From: Bacteroidia bacterium
Lineage (GTDB): Bacteria > Bacteroidota > Bacteroidia > UKL13-3
DNA length: 61,380 nucleotides
NCBI GenBank assembly: GCA_021740845.1
Contig: JAIOYZ010000024.1
Location: 1-61,380 of the forward strand
Reading direction: 5' to 3'
The notes beneath the pieces were generated by a model, which worked only from the letters and a program-made list of their open reading frames with translations, did no database searches and was not told the DNA's origin. The position numbers were made by a program, and so were the translations under genes. Of the stretch, positions 25,035-33,776 are shown piece by piece (the first letter of the stretch is position 1; every line of letters starts with the position of its first letter).

Positions 25035-27671
25035 TTAATTCAAACTCTTCCTTAATACATCAAGTTTTGCTTCAGCATCGGCCTTCTTCTGGCGTTCTTT
25101 TTCAACCAATTCAGGTTTGGCATTGGCCACAAATTTTTCATTGCTCAATTTGGCATCTACAGATTTCATGAAGCCTTGCAAATACTCAATTTCCTTTTCA
25201 ATTTTCTCACGCTCTGCAACTTCATCTACTTGTAGGTTCAAAACTATAAACAACTCATCCGTATCTACAGGCAATAAGGTTGTGCCTGCTGGTTGCTCCT
25301 CAACAAAGTTAATGCTACTAACATTTGCAAGTTTCTTTAGCAAGAAAAGGTATGGCTGGTAGAAAATTTGATCCTTTGCTTTTATTGAAATTTCAAAGGC
25401 TTCTTTTGGACTAATTCCTTTGGCATTTCTTAAATTACGTATTTGTTGAATGGCTTCAAAAACTCTTGATAAATCAGGTGTTACTGCCATGCTTGCAATT
25501 GGATACGCTTCTATACAAATCGAATTTCCTTCTTCGCGCTCGCGCATATTTTGCCAAATTTCTTCGGTAATAAATGGCATGAATGGATGCAAAACTTTCA
25601 TCAATTCCTCAAAGAATCCGATAGTTGTTTGGTAGGTGCTTTCATTCATAGGTTCACCAAAAACTGGCTTTACCATTTCCAAATACCATGCACAGAAATC
25701 ATCCCAAATCAATTTGTAAATACTCATGAGTGCTTCACTCAATCTGTATCCTTTGTATTTCTCTTCTATCTCTACCAAAGCAGCAGAAAGTCTTCCTGCA
25801 AACCAATCTGCATTGAGTTTATTTGCGTCCAAAATTTCTGGGTTAAAACCCTCGTCTGGCTTAACTTCCCAACCTTTTACCAATCGGAAAGCATTCCAAA
25901 TTTTATTGCCAAAGTTTCTACCTTGTTCAACCTGACTATCATCAAACAAAATATCATTTCCAGCAGGAGAACAAAGTAACATTCCCATGCGCACACCATC
26001 CGCACCATATTGAGCAATTAAGTCTAATGGATCTGGAGAATTGCCCAATGACTTACTCATTTTCCTACGTTGCTTATCGCGAACAATACCGGTATAATAA
26101 ACATTTTTAAATGGCTTCTCTCCTCTCCATTCGTAACCAGCCATGATCATTCTAAACACCCAAAAAAACATAATTTCAGGAGCAGTTACCAAATCATTGG
26201 TTGGGTAAAAATGTTTGATATCTGGATTCTCAGGATTTTCAAATCCATCGAAAACAGAAATTGGCCATAACCAAGAACTAAACCAAGTATCCAATACATC
26301 TTCATCCTGGTGTAAGCCATTAGCTGTTAGCCCTTGGTTTTTAGCTATTAGTTGTGCTTCTGCTTCAGTTTTTGCTACGGCTACAAATTGGTTGTTTTCA
26401 TCGTACCAAGCAGGTATGCGTTGTCCCCACCATAACTGTCTGCTAATACACCAATCTTTAATATTGTCGATCCAATGCTTGTAGGTGTTTTTCATTTTGG
26501 CAGGATGAAACTGAATTTCATCCGACATAACCGCATCCAAAACTTCTGGATTGCGTTCCATGAATTTCTTCATGTCAACCCACCATTGCAAACTCAAGCG
26601 AGGCTCAATAACAGCACCGGTTCTTTCGCTAGTTCCAACTTGGTTTTTATATTCTTCAATTTTGAGAATATGTCCTGCTTCCTCTAAATCAATAGCAATT
26701 TGTTTTCTTACAGCAAATCTATCTTTACCAATATAGCGCTCGTCTTTGGCTTCTGCGTTTAAGAATCCACTTTCGTCTAAAATATCAATAACAGGCAAAC
26801 TGTATTTCTGACCCAATGCATAATCGTTTACATCGTGGGCAGGGGTTACTTTCAAGCAACCTGTACCAAAATCTACAGCAACATATTCATCTGCAATAAT
26901 TGGAATTTCTCTATTCAAAAACGGAACTAAGGCTTTCTTTCCAACTAAATGCTTAAATCGTTCATCACTTGGATTAACGCAAATAGCCACATCTGCAAGA
27001 ATAGTCTCTGGACGAGTGGTGGCAATGGTTACAAATTCCTCACTTCCATCCGCCATAAAGTACTTGATATAATACAATTTGGATTGAACCTCCTTGTGTA
27101 TTACCTCTTCATCACTCAAAGCGGTTTTACCTTGAGGATCCCAATTTACCATGCGTAATCCTCGGTAGATTAAACCTTTATTGTACAAATCAATAAATAC
27201 CTCAATTACAGCTTCGCTTAGCTTAGGCTCCATGGTAAAACGAGTTCTATCCCAATCGCAGCTAGCTCCTAATTTCTTTAATTGCTCAAGAATAATACCT
27301 CCGTATTTTTCTTTCCAATTCCAAGCATGTTTTAAAAAATCTTCCCTGCTTAAATCCGATTTTTTAATCCCTTGCTCGCGCAATAATTGAACAACCTTTG
27401 CTTCTGTTGCAATGGAAGCATGATCAGTTCCAGGAACCCAACAAGCATTCTTTCCTTCCATGCGGGCTTTCCTTACCAAAACATCCTGAATGGTATTATT
27501 TAACATATGGCCCATATGTAAAACTCCAGTTACATTGGGTGGTGGAATTACAATAGTATACGGTTCCTTTTCAGGATTTGGTTCAGCATGAAATAATTTC
27601 TTTTCTAACCAATATTGGTACCACTTGTCCTCAAAATCCTGAGGACTATATGTCTTTGCTAGTTCGGTCAT
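25035..27671 (-). CDS. valS: Valine--tRNA ligase
   Basis: 878-residue class I aminoacyl-tRNA synthetase charging tRNA-Val. The HIGH-type motif lies in PPPNVTGVLHMGHMLNNT (about residues 44-61), and KMSKSLGNSPDPLDLI carries KMSKS. The editing (CP1) domain has TIATTRPETILADVAICVNP and a VTPAHDVNDYALGQ segment typical of ValRS. The anticodon-binding region and a C-terminal coiled coil (REKIEKEIEYLQGFMKSVDAKL) are complete. It is transcribed alone and shares its terminator with the opposite strand. A TATTTTTG box on the minus strand lies about 90 bases upstream. Confidence 0.97.
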   Translation of the reverse strand: MTELAKTYSPQDFEDKWYQYWLEKKLFHAEPNPEKEPYTIVIPPPNVTGVLHMGHMLNNTIQDVLVRKARMEGKNACWVPGTDHASIATEAKVVQLLREQGIKKSDLSREDFLKHAWNWKEKYGGIILEQLKKLGASCDWDRTRFTMEPKLSEAVIEVFIDLYNKGLIYRGLRMVNWDPQGKTALSDEEVIHKEVQSKLYYIKYFMADGSEEFVTIATTRPETILADVAICVNPSDERFKHLVGKKALVPFLNREIPIIADEYVAVDFGTGCLKVTPAHDVNDYALGQKYSLPVIDILDESGFLNAEAKDERYIGKDRFAVRKQIAIDLEEAGHILKIEEYKNQVGTSERTGAVIEPRLSLQWWVDMKKFMERNPEVLDAVMSDEIQFHPAKMKNTYKHWIDNIKDWCISRQLWWGQRIPAWYDENNQFVAVAKTEAEAQLIAKNQGLTANGLHQDEDVLDTWFSSWLWPISVFDGFENPENPDIKHFYPTNDLVTAPEIMFFWVFRMIMAGYEWRGEKPFKNVYYTGIVRDKQRRKMSKSLGNSPDPLDLIAQYGADGVRMGMLLCSPAGNDILFDDSQVEQGRNFGNKIWNAFRLVKGWEVKPDEGFNPEILDANKLNADWFAGRLSAALVEIEEKYKGYRLSEALMSIYKLIWDDFCAWYLEMVKPVFGEPMNESTYQTTIGFFEELMKVLHPFMPFITEEIWQNMREREEGNSICIEAYPIASMAVTPDLSRVFEAIQQIRNLRNAKGISPKEAFEISIKAKDQIFYQPYLFLLKKLANVSSINFVEEQPAGTTLLPVDTDELFIVLNLQVDEVAEREKIEKEIEYLQGFMKSVDAKLSNEKFVANAKPELVEKERQKKADAEAKLDVLRKSLN

Positions 27672-27760
27672 GTTATTTTTAATCTATGGCGGTTGGCCTT
27701 ATGCCAATTGAAAATTGCTACAGGCTGTTCCCTTTAGTTGTTAGTAATTCATTAATTTTT

Positions 27761-27768
27761 CAAAAATA
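27761..27768 (-). promoter_or_regulatory. Candidate -7 element for valS
   Basis: TATTTTTG on the minus strand fits TAnnTTTG, about 90 bases before the valS ATG. No clear -33 TTTG. Confidence 0.35.
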
Positions 27769-27844
27769 TAGAATTCTTAATTTGGTTGAAGACTATATAC
27801 TAATAATAGTAAATTTATTTAAATCCTTGTCAACATTAAGTTGC

Positions 27845-27886
27845 TGCTGGCTGCTAGCTTCTGGCTTCTGGCATCTAGCTGCTGGC
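27845..27886. repeat. Heptamer tandem repeat, NNCTRGC family (6 units)
   Basis: Six consecutive 7-bp units in perfect register: TGCTGGC, TGCTAGC, TTCTGGC, TTCTGGC, ATCTAGC, TGCTGGC. The first two positions vary while CTRGC is fixed. Confidence 0.8.
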
Positions 27887-27894
27887 TTTGTCAA

Positions 27895-27912
27895 CCTAAG
27901 CTTTAGCGTAGG
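27895..27912. repeat. REP-like dyad copy
   Basis: CCTAAGCTTTAGCGTAGG: the short-arm member of the GCTAAAGC hairpin family that recurs three times near 58 kb. Confidence 0.55.
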
Positions 27913-27948
27913 AAGAGCTCTTGGCTCCTATGTTGCTAAAGTCAAAAA

Positions 27949-27997
27949 GCTAGTTGCTAGTTGCTAGTTGCTAGTTGCTAGTTGCTAGTTGCTAGTT
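27949..27997. repeat. Heptamer tandem repeat, seven perfect GCTAGTT units
   Basis: Seven identical copies of GCTAGTT. On the other strand this is AACTAGC, so it belongs to the same NNCTRGC family as 27845-27886, inverted. Confidence 0.9.
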
Positions 27998-28071
27998 GCT
28001 TTCCCCCAAATGAGCTTTCCAAAAATTAGCATAACGCAGCCAAAGGGCTCGAAAAGCCTCTGAAAACAAAA

Positions 28072-28099
28072 ACCCCGACCCAAATGAATGAGCCGGGGT
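28072..28099 (-). terminator. Intrinsic terminator of rplS
   Basis: Arms ACCCCG and CGGGGT flank a loop 24 bases after the rplS stop; a T-rich tract follows on the minus strand. Confidence 0.7.
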
Positions 28100-28122
28100 C
28101 CTTTGCTTAAGTTATGAAATTT

Positions 28123-28470
28123 TTACCCTCTTCTTTCTTTTACTTTTGCATTCTTACCCTTAGCTTCACGCAAGTAGAACAAACGAGCTCTGCGGACTTT
28201 TCCACGTCCGACTAATTCAATTTTATCAATGTTTTGGCTATATAAAGGAAAAATCCTTTCTACACCTACACCATTAGATATCTTACGAACAGTAAGAGTT
28301 GCGCTCAAACCTGCATTTCTGCGTTGAATCACAATTCCTTGATACTGCTGAATACGCTCTTTGGCGCCTTCACGGATCTTATAATGAATGTTTACGGTAT
28401 CACCGGCAGCGAATTCAGGGAAGGTTTTTCCTTGTGTAAATTCTTGCTCTACAAATTTTATTGCGTCCAT
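28123..28470 (-). CDS. rplS: 50S ribosomal protein L19
   Basis: 115 residues from the ATG giving [11 protein letters not shown], the normal L19 start and length. A 16-residue in-frame upstream extension is rejected because the family starts here. The L19 core is complete: [26 protein letters not shown], then [29 protein letters not shown], with a basic C-terminus [17 protein letters not shown]. The protein sits at the interface of the ribosomal subunits. TACTTTTG (28526-28533, minus strand) is a promoter candidate giving a leader of about 50 bases. trmD lies upstream on the same strand, the common trmD-rplS order, but about 200 bases separate them. Confidence 0.97.
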   Translation of the reverse strand: MDAIKFVEQEFTQGKTFPEFAAGDTVNIHYKIREGAKERIQQYQGIVIQRRNAGLSATLTVRKISNGVGVERIFPLYSQNIDKIELVGRGKVRRARLFYLREAKGKNAKVKERRG

Positions 28471-28525
28471 TTTGCTATACTTTTCTAAAAATCGGACTGC
28501 GAAAATAGGCTTTTCCATCTAATTT

Positions 28526-28533
28526 CAAAAGTA
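28526..28533 (-). promoter_or_regulatory. Candidate -7 element for rplS
   Basis: TACTTTTG on the minus strand matches TAnnTTTG. It indicates that rplS can be transcribed independently of trmD. Confidence 0.4.
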
Positions 28534-28673
28534 GGCGAGAAAAAATATTTTTTTTCTTTTCAACTAGTGTTGAATTTATCCTTTGTTAATTGTCAATTAG
28601 GCTCCCTTATTCTTTTCCAATACAATACAATACAATACAAAAGACTAAAGACCAATACCCAAATAACCTTCCG

Positions 28674-29348
28674 CTACTGTCCTAAATTCGGTCTTCTTTC
28701 TTTGGTTCGAACCAAACTTTGTTCATGCCTCCATTCATCTATTTTGGCTTGATGACCAGACAATAAAACATCAGGAACCTTCCATCCTTTATATTCTGCA
28801 GGACGGGTATAAACGGGCGGACTAATTAAATCATCTTGAAAGGAATCGCTTAAGGCTGAGGTTTCATCATTTAAAGCACCTGGCAAAAGGCGTACAATTG
28901 CGTCTACCATAGTTGCTGCAGCTAACTCACCTCCTGTTAATACGAAGTCGCCCAAACTAAGTTCTCGCGTAACCAAATTTTCGCGAACCCTTTCGTCTAC
29001 ACCTTTGTAGTGGCCACATAAAAACACCAAATTCTTTTTTGTTGAAAGTTCATTGGCAATTTTTTGGGTGAAAGGTTCACCATCCGGACTCATATAAATA
29101 ATTTCGTCGTAAGTATAATTTTCTTTTAAAGCTGCCAAACACCTGTCAATAGGCTCAATATTCATAACCATTCCTGCCCCACCACCGTAAGGATAATCGT
29201 CTACATTCTTATGTTTGGAGAGCGAATAGTCCCTTATATTATGTAAATCTATTTGAACCAAGCCTCTTTCCATCGCCCTTTTTAGGATAGATTCTGTAAA
29301 TGGTCCTTCAAAAATTTGGGGAAATAAGGTTAAAATGTCAATTTGCAT
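28674..29348 (-). CDS. trmD: tRNA (guanine-N1)-methyltransferase TrmD
   Basis: Makes m1G37 in tRNAs read at the 3' side of the anticodon, preventing +1 frameshifts; a SPOUT-class, SAM-dependent dimer. 224 residues, complete. Family motifs: [17 protein letters not shown] at the start, [16 protein letters not shown] (about residues 53-68), [13 protein letters not shown] for SAM-binding knot residues, and [20 protein letters not shown]. The end [17 protein letters not shown] is typical, and its codons include a GGTTCGAACC palindrome (28704). A TATTTTTG element ends only 8 bases before the ATG. Confidence 0.97.
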   Translation of the reverse strand: MQIDILTLFPQIFEGPFTESILKRAMERGLVQIDLHNIRDYSLSKHKNVDDYPYGGGAGMVMNIEPIDRCLAALKENYTYDEIIYMSPDGEPFTQKIANELSTKKNLVFLCGHYKGVDERVRENLVTRELSLGDFVLTGGELAAATMVDAIVRLLPGALNDETSALSDSFQDDLISPPVYTRPAEYKGWKVPDVLLSGHQAKIDEWRHEQSLVRTKERRPNLGQ

Positions 29349-29356
29349 ATGAATCG

Positions 29357-29364
29357 CAAAAATA
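29357..29364 (-). promoter_or_regulatory. Candidate -7 element for trmD
   Basis: TATTTTTG on the minus strand; ends 8 bases before the ATG, predicting an almost leaderless message. Confidence 0.4.
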
Positions 29365-29398
29365 AGCGTTTTACCCTAACCAAGGAGTCAAAATAATT

Positions 29399-30025
29399 AT
29401 GAGAAAATTAGCAGTAGTTTTTGCCACTTTAATCCTACCTTTTTTAAGTTTGGGTCAAGGCAATTCTTTTCATTCACAAACCCTTCCTACATCAAATAAA
29501 GGCAAGCCTGTTGTTTACAATGCTTTTGGAATGGGCGTTTACCCAAATGATCAATTAATGGTGGGTGGCAATCACATTAGTTACCGCAAGTTTGGTTTTG
29601 GTGTGAGTTGGCGGGTAGGTATAAACAATATTCTAATTTTACGTGATGGTTTGAGTTTTACAAATTATGATACAGCTGTAAAAAATAATTGGCAAACAGG
29701 GAATACAAAAAAGGCGTATTCATTTGGAGTTGGATTAAACATGGTAGTGCCTATAACAAAAAAAATCCCTCTTTATTTTGGGATTGGAACAGTTAGAGAA
29801 AGAATTTTCTCTGAATTACAAACTCCTTACAAAAATCCCGGTGAAACCGAATGGGTAATCAACACTGATGAAACAAAATTCAAGCTTAATTTTGGAGGTG
29901 GTGTATTTATTCCACTAACAAATAGAATCATTTTGAACCTAGGGTATGATCACCTACCACAAACTTTTTTTGTTGGAATTGGAATTTCTGGACCCTTCAA
30001 TTATGAAGACATAGATATGTGGTAA
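29399..30025 (+). CDS. Secreted beta-barrel-like protein of unknown function
   Basis: 208 residues with a signal peptide ending LSLGQ. The mature part alternates polar and aromatic residues in strand-length blocks separated by turns (FGFGVSWRVGINNILIL, AYSFGVGLNMVVPI, LYFGIGTVRE, LNFGGGVFIPL), ending in a Phe/Trp-rich C-terminus. This suggests a small outer-membrane beta-barrel. AAGGAG lies 12 bases before the ATG, a strong Shine-Dalgarno for this phylum. It diverges from trmD, with only 50 bases between starts. I do not recognise a named family. Confidence 0.65.
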   Translation: MRKLAVVFATLILPFLSLGQGNSFHSQTLPTSNKGKPVVYNAFGMGVYPNDQLMVGGNHISYRKFGFGVSWRVGINNILILRDGLSFTNYDTAVKNNWQTGNTKKAYSFGVGLNMVVPITKKIPLYFGIGTVRERIFSELQTPYKNPGETEWVINTDETKFKLNFGGGVFIPLTNRIILNLGYDHLPQTFFVGIGISGPFNYEDIDMW

Positions 30026-30039
30026 TACTTAACCATAAA

Positions 30040-30068
30040 AAAAGCCACCCTGTTTTAAGGTGGCTTTT
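30040..30068. terminator. Bidirectional terminator between convergent genes
   Basis: Perfect 10-bp arms AAAAGCCACC and GGTGGCTTTT around a 9-base loop. It serves both the beta-barrel gene and the TPR gene. A GGTTTGAACC motif follows at 30076. Confidence 0.85.
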
Positions 30069-30091
30069 AAATTTCGGTTTGAACCAAAAAA

Positions 30092-31729
30092 CTATTTCAA
30101 TTCGCCTAAAACAGTTTTTGCTTTAACATTATTTGGATCCAATTCAAATACTTTTTTATAGTATTCCTTGGCTTCTGCTTTTTTGTCCTTGTTTAGGTAA
30201 TAAAAGCCTAAGTAACCATAAGCATTTATTAATCCTGATTTATTTTTAATCTTTAGTGTAGATTCAAACTTTTCTGGATCTGCAGTTAACAACTCAATAT
30301 ATTTTTCGTAATGTCCTTTTGCAAAATCTGATTCAAAATCTGGGTCCATTGCAGAATTACAGTTTCCTCTCCATAAATAGGCATCAGGATATTCTGGACG
30401 CATTTCATTTACTTTCAAAAATGCTGAATCGGATTTCGAATAACTCTTAGCATAATATAAAGATTTGCCTAATAAATAATAATCGGCGGCAGTTACTTTT
30501 TGAGCCAAACCAATATAGGTTTCATAACTTGCTGCTGCACTATCAAACATCCTCATCTTATTAAAGATTTTCGCCATTTCTGTGTAGTTATCTACCAAAT
30601 ATGGATTCATCTCTATAGCTTTTCTTAGGTTCAAAATGGCTAAAGAATCCTTATCACCAGTTTTAGATTGCAGTTTCCCTAAATATTGATAATCCGAAGA
30701 AGTCAACTTTTTAGGCTCTTGCTTTTGCATATAGTATTCCAAAGAAGTTAAACCACTTTTTGCCTGCTCAGGATCATTTTTGGTCTCTAAAATTTCAGCA
30801 ATTGAGAATCCACGTAATCTGTATAGTAATAAGGTGGTTTTATCTATTTTTTGAATTTCATCAATTTTCTCTAATGCATCCTCATAAGCTTTACTTAAAA
30901 ACAATATTCTTGAGAAACGAATTTGATTTGCTAAACTTGGTTCAGAATTATTTAAGTAAGTGGCATATGCTTCTTTTGCTTTTGCAAATTTACGCTGGGC
31001 GTAATACAATTCTGCTTGGTACTTCCATGCTGGTGCATAATTTGGATCTTTTTCAAAAGCACGGTTTAAATCAGATTGTGCAGTTTCATAATTCCTAACA
31101 CGAATCCAAATTACAGAAACACGCGAATATGCTTTTGGTCTAGCTGGATTTACAGCAATCGCTCTTTCATAAAAAGTTGCAGCGTTTCCTCCATCGTTTT
31201 TCTCTAAATAAACATCACCTGCAGCAACCAAGAAATCATAGTTCTTTTTATCTTGCTCGTAGCCCATTTTCACTAATTCTTCAGCCTCATCCAACATTTT
31301 CACAACTGCGTTATTTACCATGCTCGAAGCAACCACAGTTATTGCATTTATATCAGTTACAATTCCTGATCTAGTTTTACTAAAAGACAAGGCTTTATCA
31401 AAATACTCTTTAGCCTTAACTTTATTCTCCTCTAATAATTCTAACTCCCCTAACCCTGCATAATTACTAGGAGTAGCGGGTGCTATTTTTATTCCTTGAT
31501 TATAACTAAGGGTAGCTGAATCAATATTTAATAAATTCAAATAGGATTGACCCAAATGGTAATAATATTCCCCATTGGTAGGTTCCTTTGCAATTAATGC
31601 TTTAAAAATATCTCGAGAAGACTCATACTTTTCAAAATCAATGGCTCTTAAACCATCTGCAAGGCTTTGAGCTTGGGTAAACCCTACAATCAACAAAGCA
31701 CTTACTAAACTCATTATTCTATTTTTCAT
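30092..31729 (-). CDS. Secreted TPR-repeat protein
   Basis: 545 residues with a signal peptide ending GFTQAQ, then about twelve tetratricopeptide-type helical pairs (for example GEYYYHLGQSYLNLLNIDSA, APAWKYQAELYYAQRKFAKA and NAYGYLGFYYLNKDKKAEA). TPR arrays are protein-binding scaffolds; here it would be periplasmic. It is last in a unidirectional cluster after ExbB-ExbD-ExbD-TonB and a PstS-like lipoprotein, with only 5 bases to the latter, so it likely works with that complex. No enzymatic domain is seen. Confidence 0.82.
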   Translation of the reverse strand: MKNRIMSLVSALLIVGFTQAQSLADGLRAIDFEKYESSRDIFKALIAKEPTNGEYYYHLGQSYLNLLNIDSATLSYNQGIKIAPATPSNYAGLGELELLEENKVKAKEYFDKALSFSKTRSGIVTDINAITVVASSMVNNAVVKMLDEAEELVKMGYEQDKKNYDFLVAAGDVYLEKNDGGNAATFYERAIAVNPARPKAYSRVSVIWIRVRNYETAQSDLNRAFEKDPNYAPAWKYQAELYYAQRKFAKAKEAYATYLNNSEPSLANQIRFSRILFLSKAYEDALEKIDEIQKIDKTTLLLYRLRGFSIAEILETKNDPEQAKSGLTSLEYYMQKQEPKKLTSSDYQYLGKLQSKTGDKDSLAILNLRKAIEMNPYLVDNYTEMAKIFNKMRMFDSAAASYETYIGLAQKVTAADYYLLGKSLYYAKSYSKSDSAFLKVNEMRPEYPDAYLWRGNCNSAMDPDFESDFAKGHYEKYIELLTADPEKFESTLKIKNKSGLINAYGYLGFYYLNKDKKAEAKEYYKKVFELDPNNVKAKTVLGELK

Positions 31730-31734
31730 GTATC

Positions 31735-32667
31735 CTAATTTAAATTTATGGTTCTAATTGAAGATCGGAATGGAACCAATCCTCCTTTTAATATAATTTT
31801 TTGTCCTGGCTCACTTTCCATAAAGCTGGCAAAGCCCGTGCCAAGCCCTACACGCATTTCCCTACTCGCAATTTTTATTTGCCTCCAATATGGATATTGT
31901 TTTAAGGCAATATTTCCTTGAATTGGTTTATTTGTAATTCCTGCAACACGCATTAAAATGGGTTCAACTTCTGCAACTTTAATATTATTCAAAAAATATT
32001 TGGTTTGAACATCATCCGTATCGCTAATCCAACTCACCCCAATAATGCCAATTGCGTTTTTATTTGCCTTTACATATTCTATCACATCAGGATTGCTTTT
32101 TAAAGCAAAGCAATTTTTACCAAGAGGCAAACCTTTTAAAACACTATCCTCCAACAATCGAATAGCGCCAGATTTGGGACTATCGAATACAATTTGGATT
32201 TCGCCTAAATTGCTTTTAGGGTTTATATCTTTCCAATTATTCAATTCCCCACTCAACAATTGCTTAATCTGTTTCAATGAAAAACTAGTATCGGTATTGG
32301 CTGGGTTCAAAATAAATGCAACTGCATCGTATCCTATTTTATGATAATTGGCCCTGCTAATTTTTTGTTCTTTTAGTTGATCCAATTCGCCCTGAGTTAA
32401 CTCACGAGTAACAATAGCCATCCTTGCACTATCAGTCACCATCATTTGAATAGCATCGTATTCACTTACATAAACCATATTGATTTTAGCATTGGTATAC
32501 AATTCTTCAAAAACCATTTTCTCTGCATCCATAATAGGCTGCAAACTTTCATCACATGCAACTGTGATTTCGCCGCTTGTTGGGGAATCTAAAGGTGTGG
32601 TTTGTGTGTTTGAATTTCCACACGACAATAAAAAAAGAGAAAAGAATAGTGCTATGCTAAATTTCAT
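31735..32667 (-). CDS. PstS-like substrate-binding lipoprotein
   Basis: 310 residues from the ATG giving MKFSIALFFSLFLLSCGN, a lipoprotein signal with Cys at 16. The rest has the two-lobe PBP-like fold of phosphate-binding PstS proteins: GEITVACDESLQPIMDAE, IVTRELTQGELDQLK, and YDAVAFILNPAN, KQIKQLLSGELNNWKD and VFDSPKSGA. PBP-like proteins beside ExbBD/TonB in Bacteroidota need not bind phosphate, and no pstCAB genes are present here. The chosen ATG overlaps the stop of the preceding small membrane protein by 4 bases (ATGA), which supports it over an ATG 18 bases upstream. Confidence 0.8.
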   Translation of the reverse strand: MKFSIALFFSLFLLSCGNSNTQTTPLDSPTSGEITVACDESLQPIMDAEKMVFEELYTNAKINMVYVSEYDAIQMMVTDSARMAIVTRELTQGELDQLKEQKISRANYHKIGYDAVAFILNPANTDTSFSLKQIKQLLSGELNNWKDINPKSNLGEIQIVFDSPKSGAIRLLEDSVLKGLPLGKNCFALKSNPDVIEYVKANKNAIGIIGVSWISDTDDVQTKYFLNNIKVAEVEPILMRVAGITNKPIQGNIALKQYPYWRQIKIASREMRVGLGTGFASFMESEPGQKIILKGGLVPFRSSIRTINLN

Positions 32668-32885
32668 GAATTCCATGCCCTCCATAAGCGAAAAAAACCG
32701 TATAAAAACAGAACAAGGCTTATACTAATTTTTGCCCATGCTTCAATGTTTTCTAGAAAAGGAAACAAGTAAAAGATAACTCCCATTACCATATAGAACA
32801 CACCCATAATGAGGCTGAAATATTTGAATATTCCAGCAACTTTTTCTTTGCGTTCGTCTCTTATATCTTCTAAATTTTGATTCAT
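32664..32885 (-). CDS. Small two-helix membrane protein
   Basis: 73 residues. A charged N-terminus (MNQNLEDIRDERKEKVAG) is followed by two hydrophobic helices (about residues 23-44 and 50-68) with a short FLENIEAWAK loop. No recognised family. It is translationally coupled to the PstS-like lipoprotein and follows the tonB gene, so it is probably a minor part of the same envelope system. An 8-bp inverted repeat lies between it and tonB. Confidence 0.65.
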   Translation of the reverse strand: MNQNLEDIRDERKEKVAGIFKYFSLIMGVFYMVMGVIFYLFPFLENIEAWAKISISLVLFLYGFFRLWRAWNS

Positions 32886-32900
32886 TTTTTATAAAAAATA

Positions 32901-32959
32901 AGGCCTGAACCTACCTGGCAACATGTACTAGAACAAATTGCAGGATAGAAATCAGGCCT
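32901..32959. repeat. Inverted repeat AGGCCTGA/TCAGGCCT between tonB and the membrane-protein gene
   Basis: Perfect 8-bp arms 43 bases apart in the 83-base spacer. It may form an mRNA-processing or attenuating hairpin that reduces expression of the downstream three genes relative to exbBD-tonB. There is no T-tract, so it is not a standard terminator. Confidence 0.5.
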
Positions 32960-32968
32960 CAATCAATA

Positions 32969-33775
32969 TTAATTTAATTGGAAACGGATAGGCAAAGTAA
33001 ACTTCACAGTTACCGCTTTACCATTTTGTTTTCCAGGAGTCCATTTCGGCATGTTTTTTACAACACGAATAGCTTCCTCGTCACAATTCCAACCCAATTT
33101 TTTACCTACTTGTTCTATTTGAGAAATCTTTCCATCGGCACCAACCACAAAGGTTAACACCACTTTTCCTTCAACACTATTTTCTCTAGCTAATGGCGGA
33201 TATTGTATGTTCTTACTTAAGAATTTATACATTTCTTCAACTCCACCAGCAAACTCAGGCATTTGTTCAGCGAAAGTTAGAATTTCAGGGGCATCCCCAT
33301 CACCTTCTCCACCTTCAGTTAAACTAGCATCCACACCATTTGCATCACCTTCCACAGTTGCAACGCCAGCATCCTTATCTTTCATTTCTTCTTGAATTGG
33401 AGGTGGTTCATCATCTGGAACCTCTTCATCAGGTTTAATTTCTGGAGGCGTAAACTTTACCGTACTTTTTAAAGGTGGCGGTGGTTCTGCCGGAGGAGGC
33501 GGTGGTGGTTCGTTTTTATCAATTGGAGGTGGTTCCTCCAAGGTAGTTACATCGGTTACTTTAACCTCGTTTTCTTTGGGAATTTGAGACTTAATATAAT
33601 TTACTATAACAGGAGCCGAAATACTTGCAGTAAATAAAACTACTGCGAAAATGATTCCTTTAATGGTGTATTCATCGCCTTTTTTACGCAATACATAAGC
33701 ACCATAAGCCTTGTTCCTACCAGTAAATATCAGCTCAACCCATTTGCTATCAAAAATATCTAGTTTTGCTGCCAT
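32969..33775 (-). CDS. Energy transducer TonB
   Basis: 268 residues spanning inner membrane and periplasm. A cytoplasmic N-terminus (FTGRNKAYGAYVLRKKGDEY) is followed by one transmembrane helix (about residues 38-60), a proline-rich spacer (PPPPPAEPPPPLK) and a C-terminal TonB domain (AEQMPEFAGGVEEMYKFLSK through TPGKQNGKAVTVKFTLP). It transmits proton-motive energy from ExbB/ExbD to outer-membrane receptors. It follows the second exbD by one base, so it is clearly in the operon. The C-terminal domain resembles the two secreted single-domain proteins near 14.5 kb. Confidence 0.92.
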   Translation of the reverse strand: MAAKLDIFDSKWVELIFTGRNKAYGAYVLRKKGDEYTIKGIIFAVVLFTASISAPVIVNYIKSQIPKENEVKVTDVTTLEEPPPIDKNEPPPPPPAEPPPPLKSTVKFTPPEIKPDEEVPDDEPPPIQEEMKDKDAGVATVEGDANGVDASLTEGGEGDGDAPEILTFAEQMPEFAGGVEEMYKFLSKNIQYPPLARENSVEGKVVLTFVVGADGKISQIEQVGKKLGWNCDEEAIRVVKNMPKWTPGKQNGKAVTVKFTLPIRFQLN

Positions 33776-33776
33776 G

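Larger units (their letters stand above)
27672..28122. other. Intergenic region valS-rplS with heptamer repeats and a REP-like hairpin
   Basis: Holds the valS promoter candidate, two blocks of 7-bp tandem repeats in opposite orientation, a REP-like dyad (27895-27912) between them, and the rplS terminator. No coding gene is supported; a 93-codon frame through the repeats is an artefact. Confidence 0.7.

Noticed and set aside
27686-27967. 93-codon frame between valS and rplS
   Set aside because: It runs through the valS promoter and heptamer repeats; low-complexity product with no family.
27949-27997. CRISPR-like direct repeats
   Set aside because: Units are 7 bp and contiguous with no spacers, and no cas genes are nearby.
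28471-28518. 16-residue N-terminal extension of L19
   Set aside because: L19 proteins start at the MDAIKF position; the extension lies in the leader.
28619-28640. Pentamer TACAA tandem repeat
   Set aside because: Four short AT-rich units; simple slippage is enough, and no other copies were seen.
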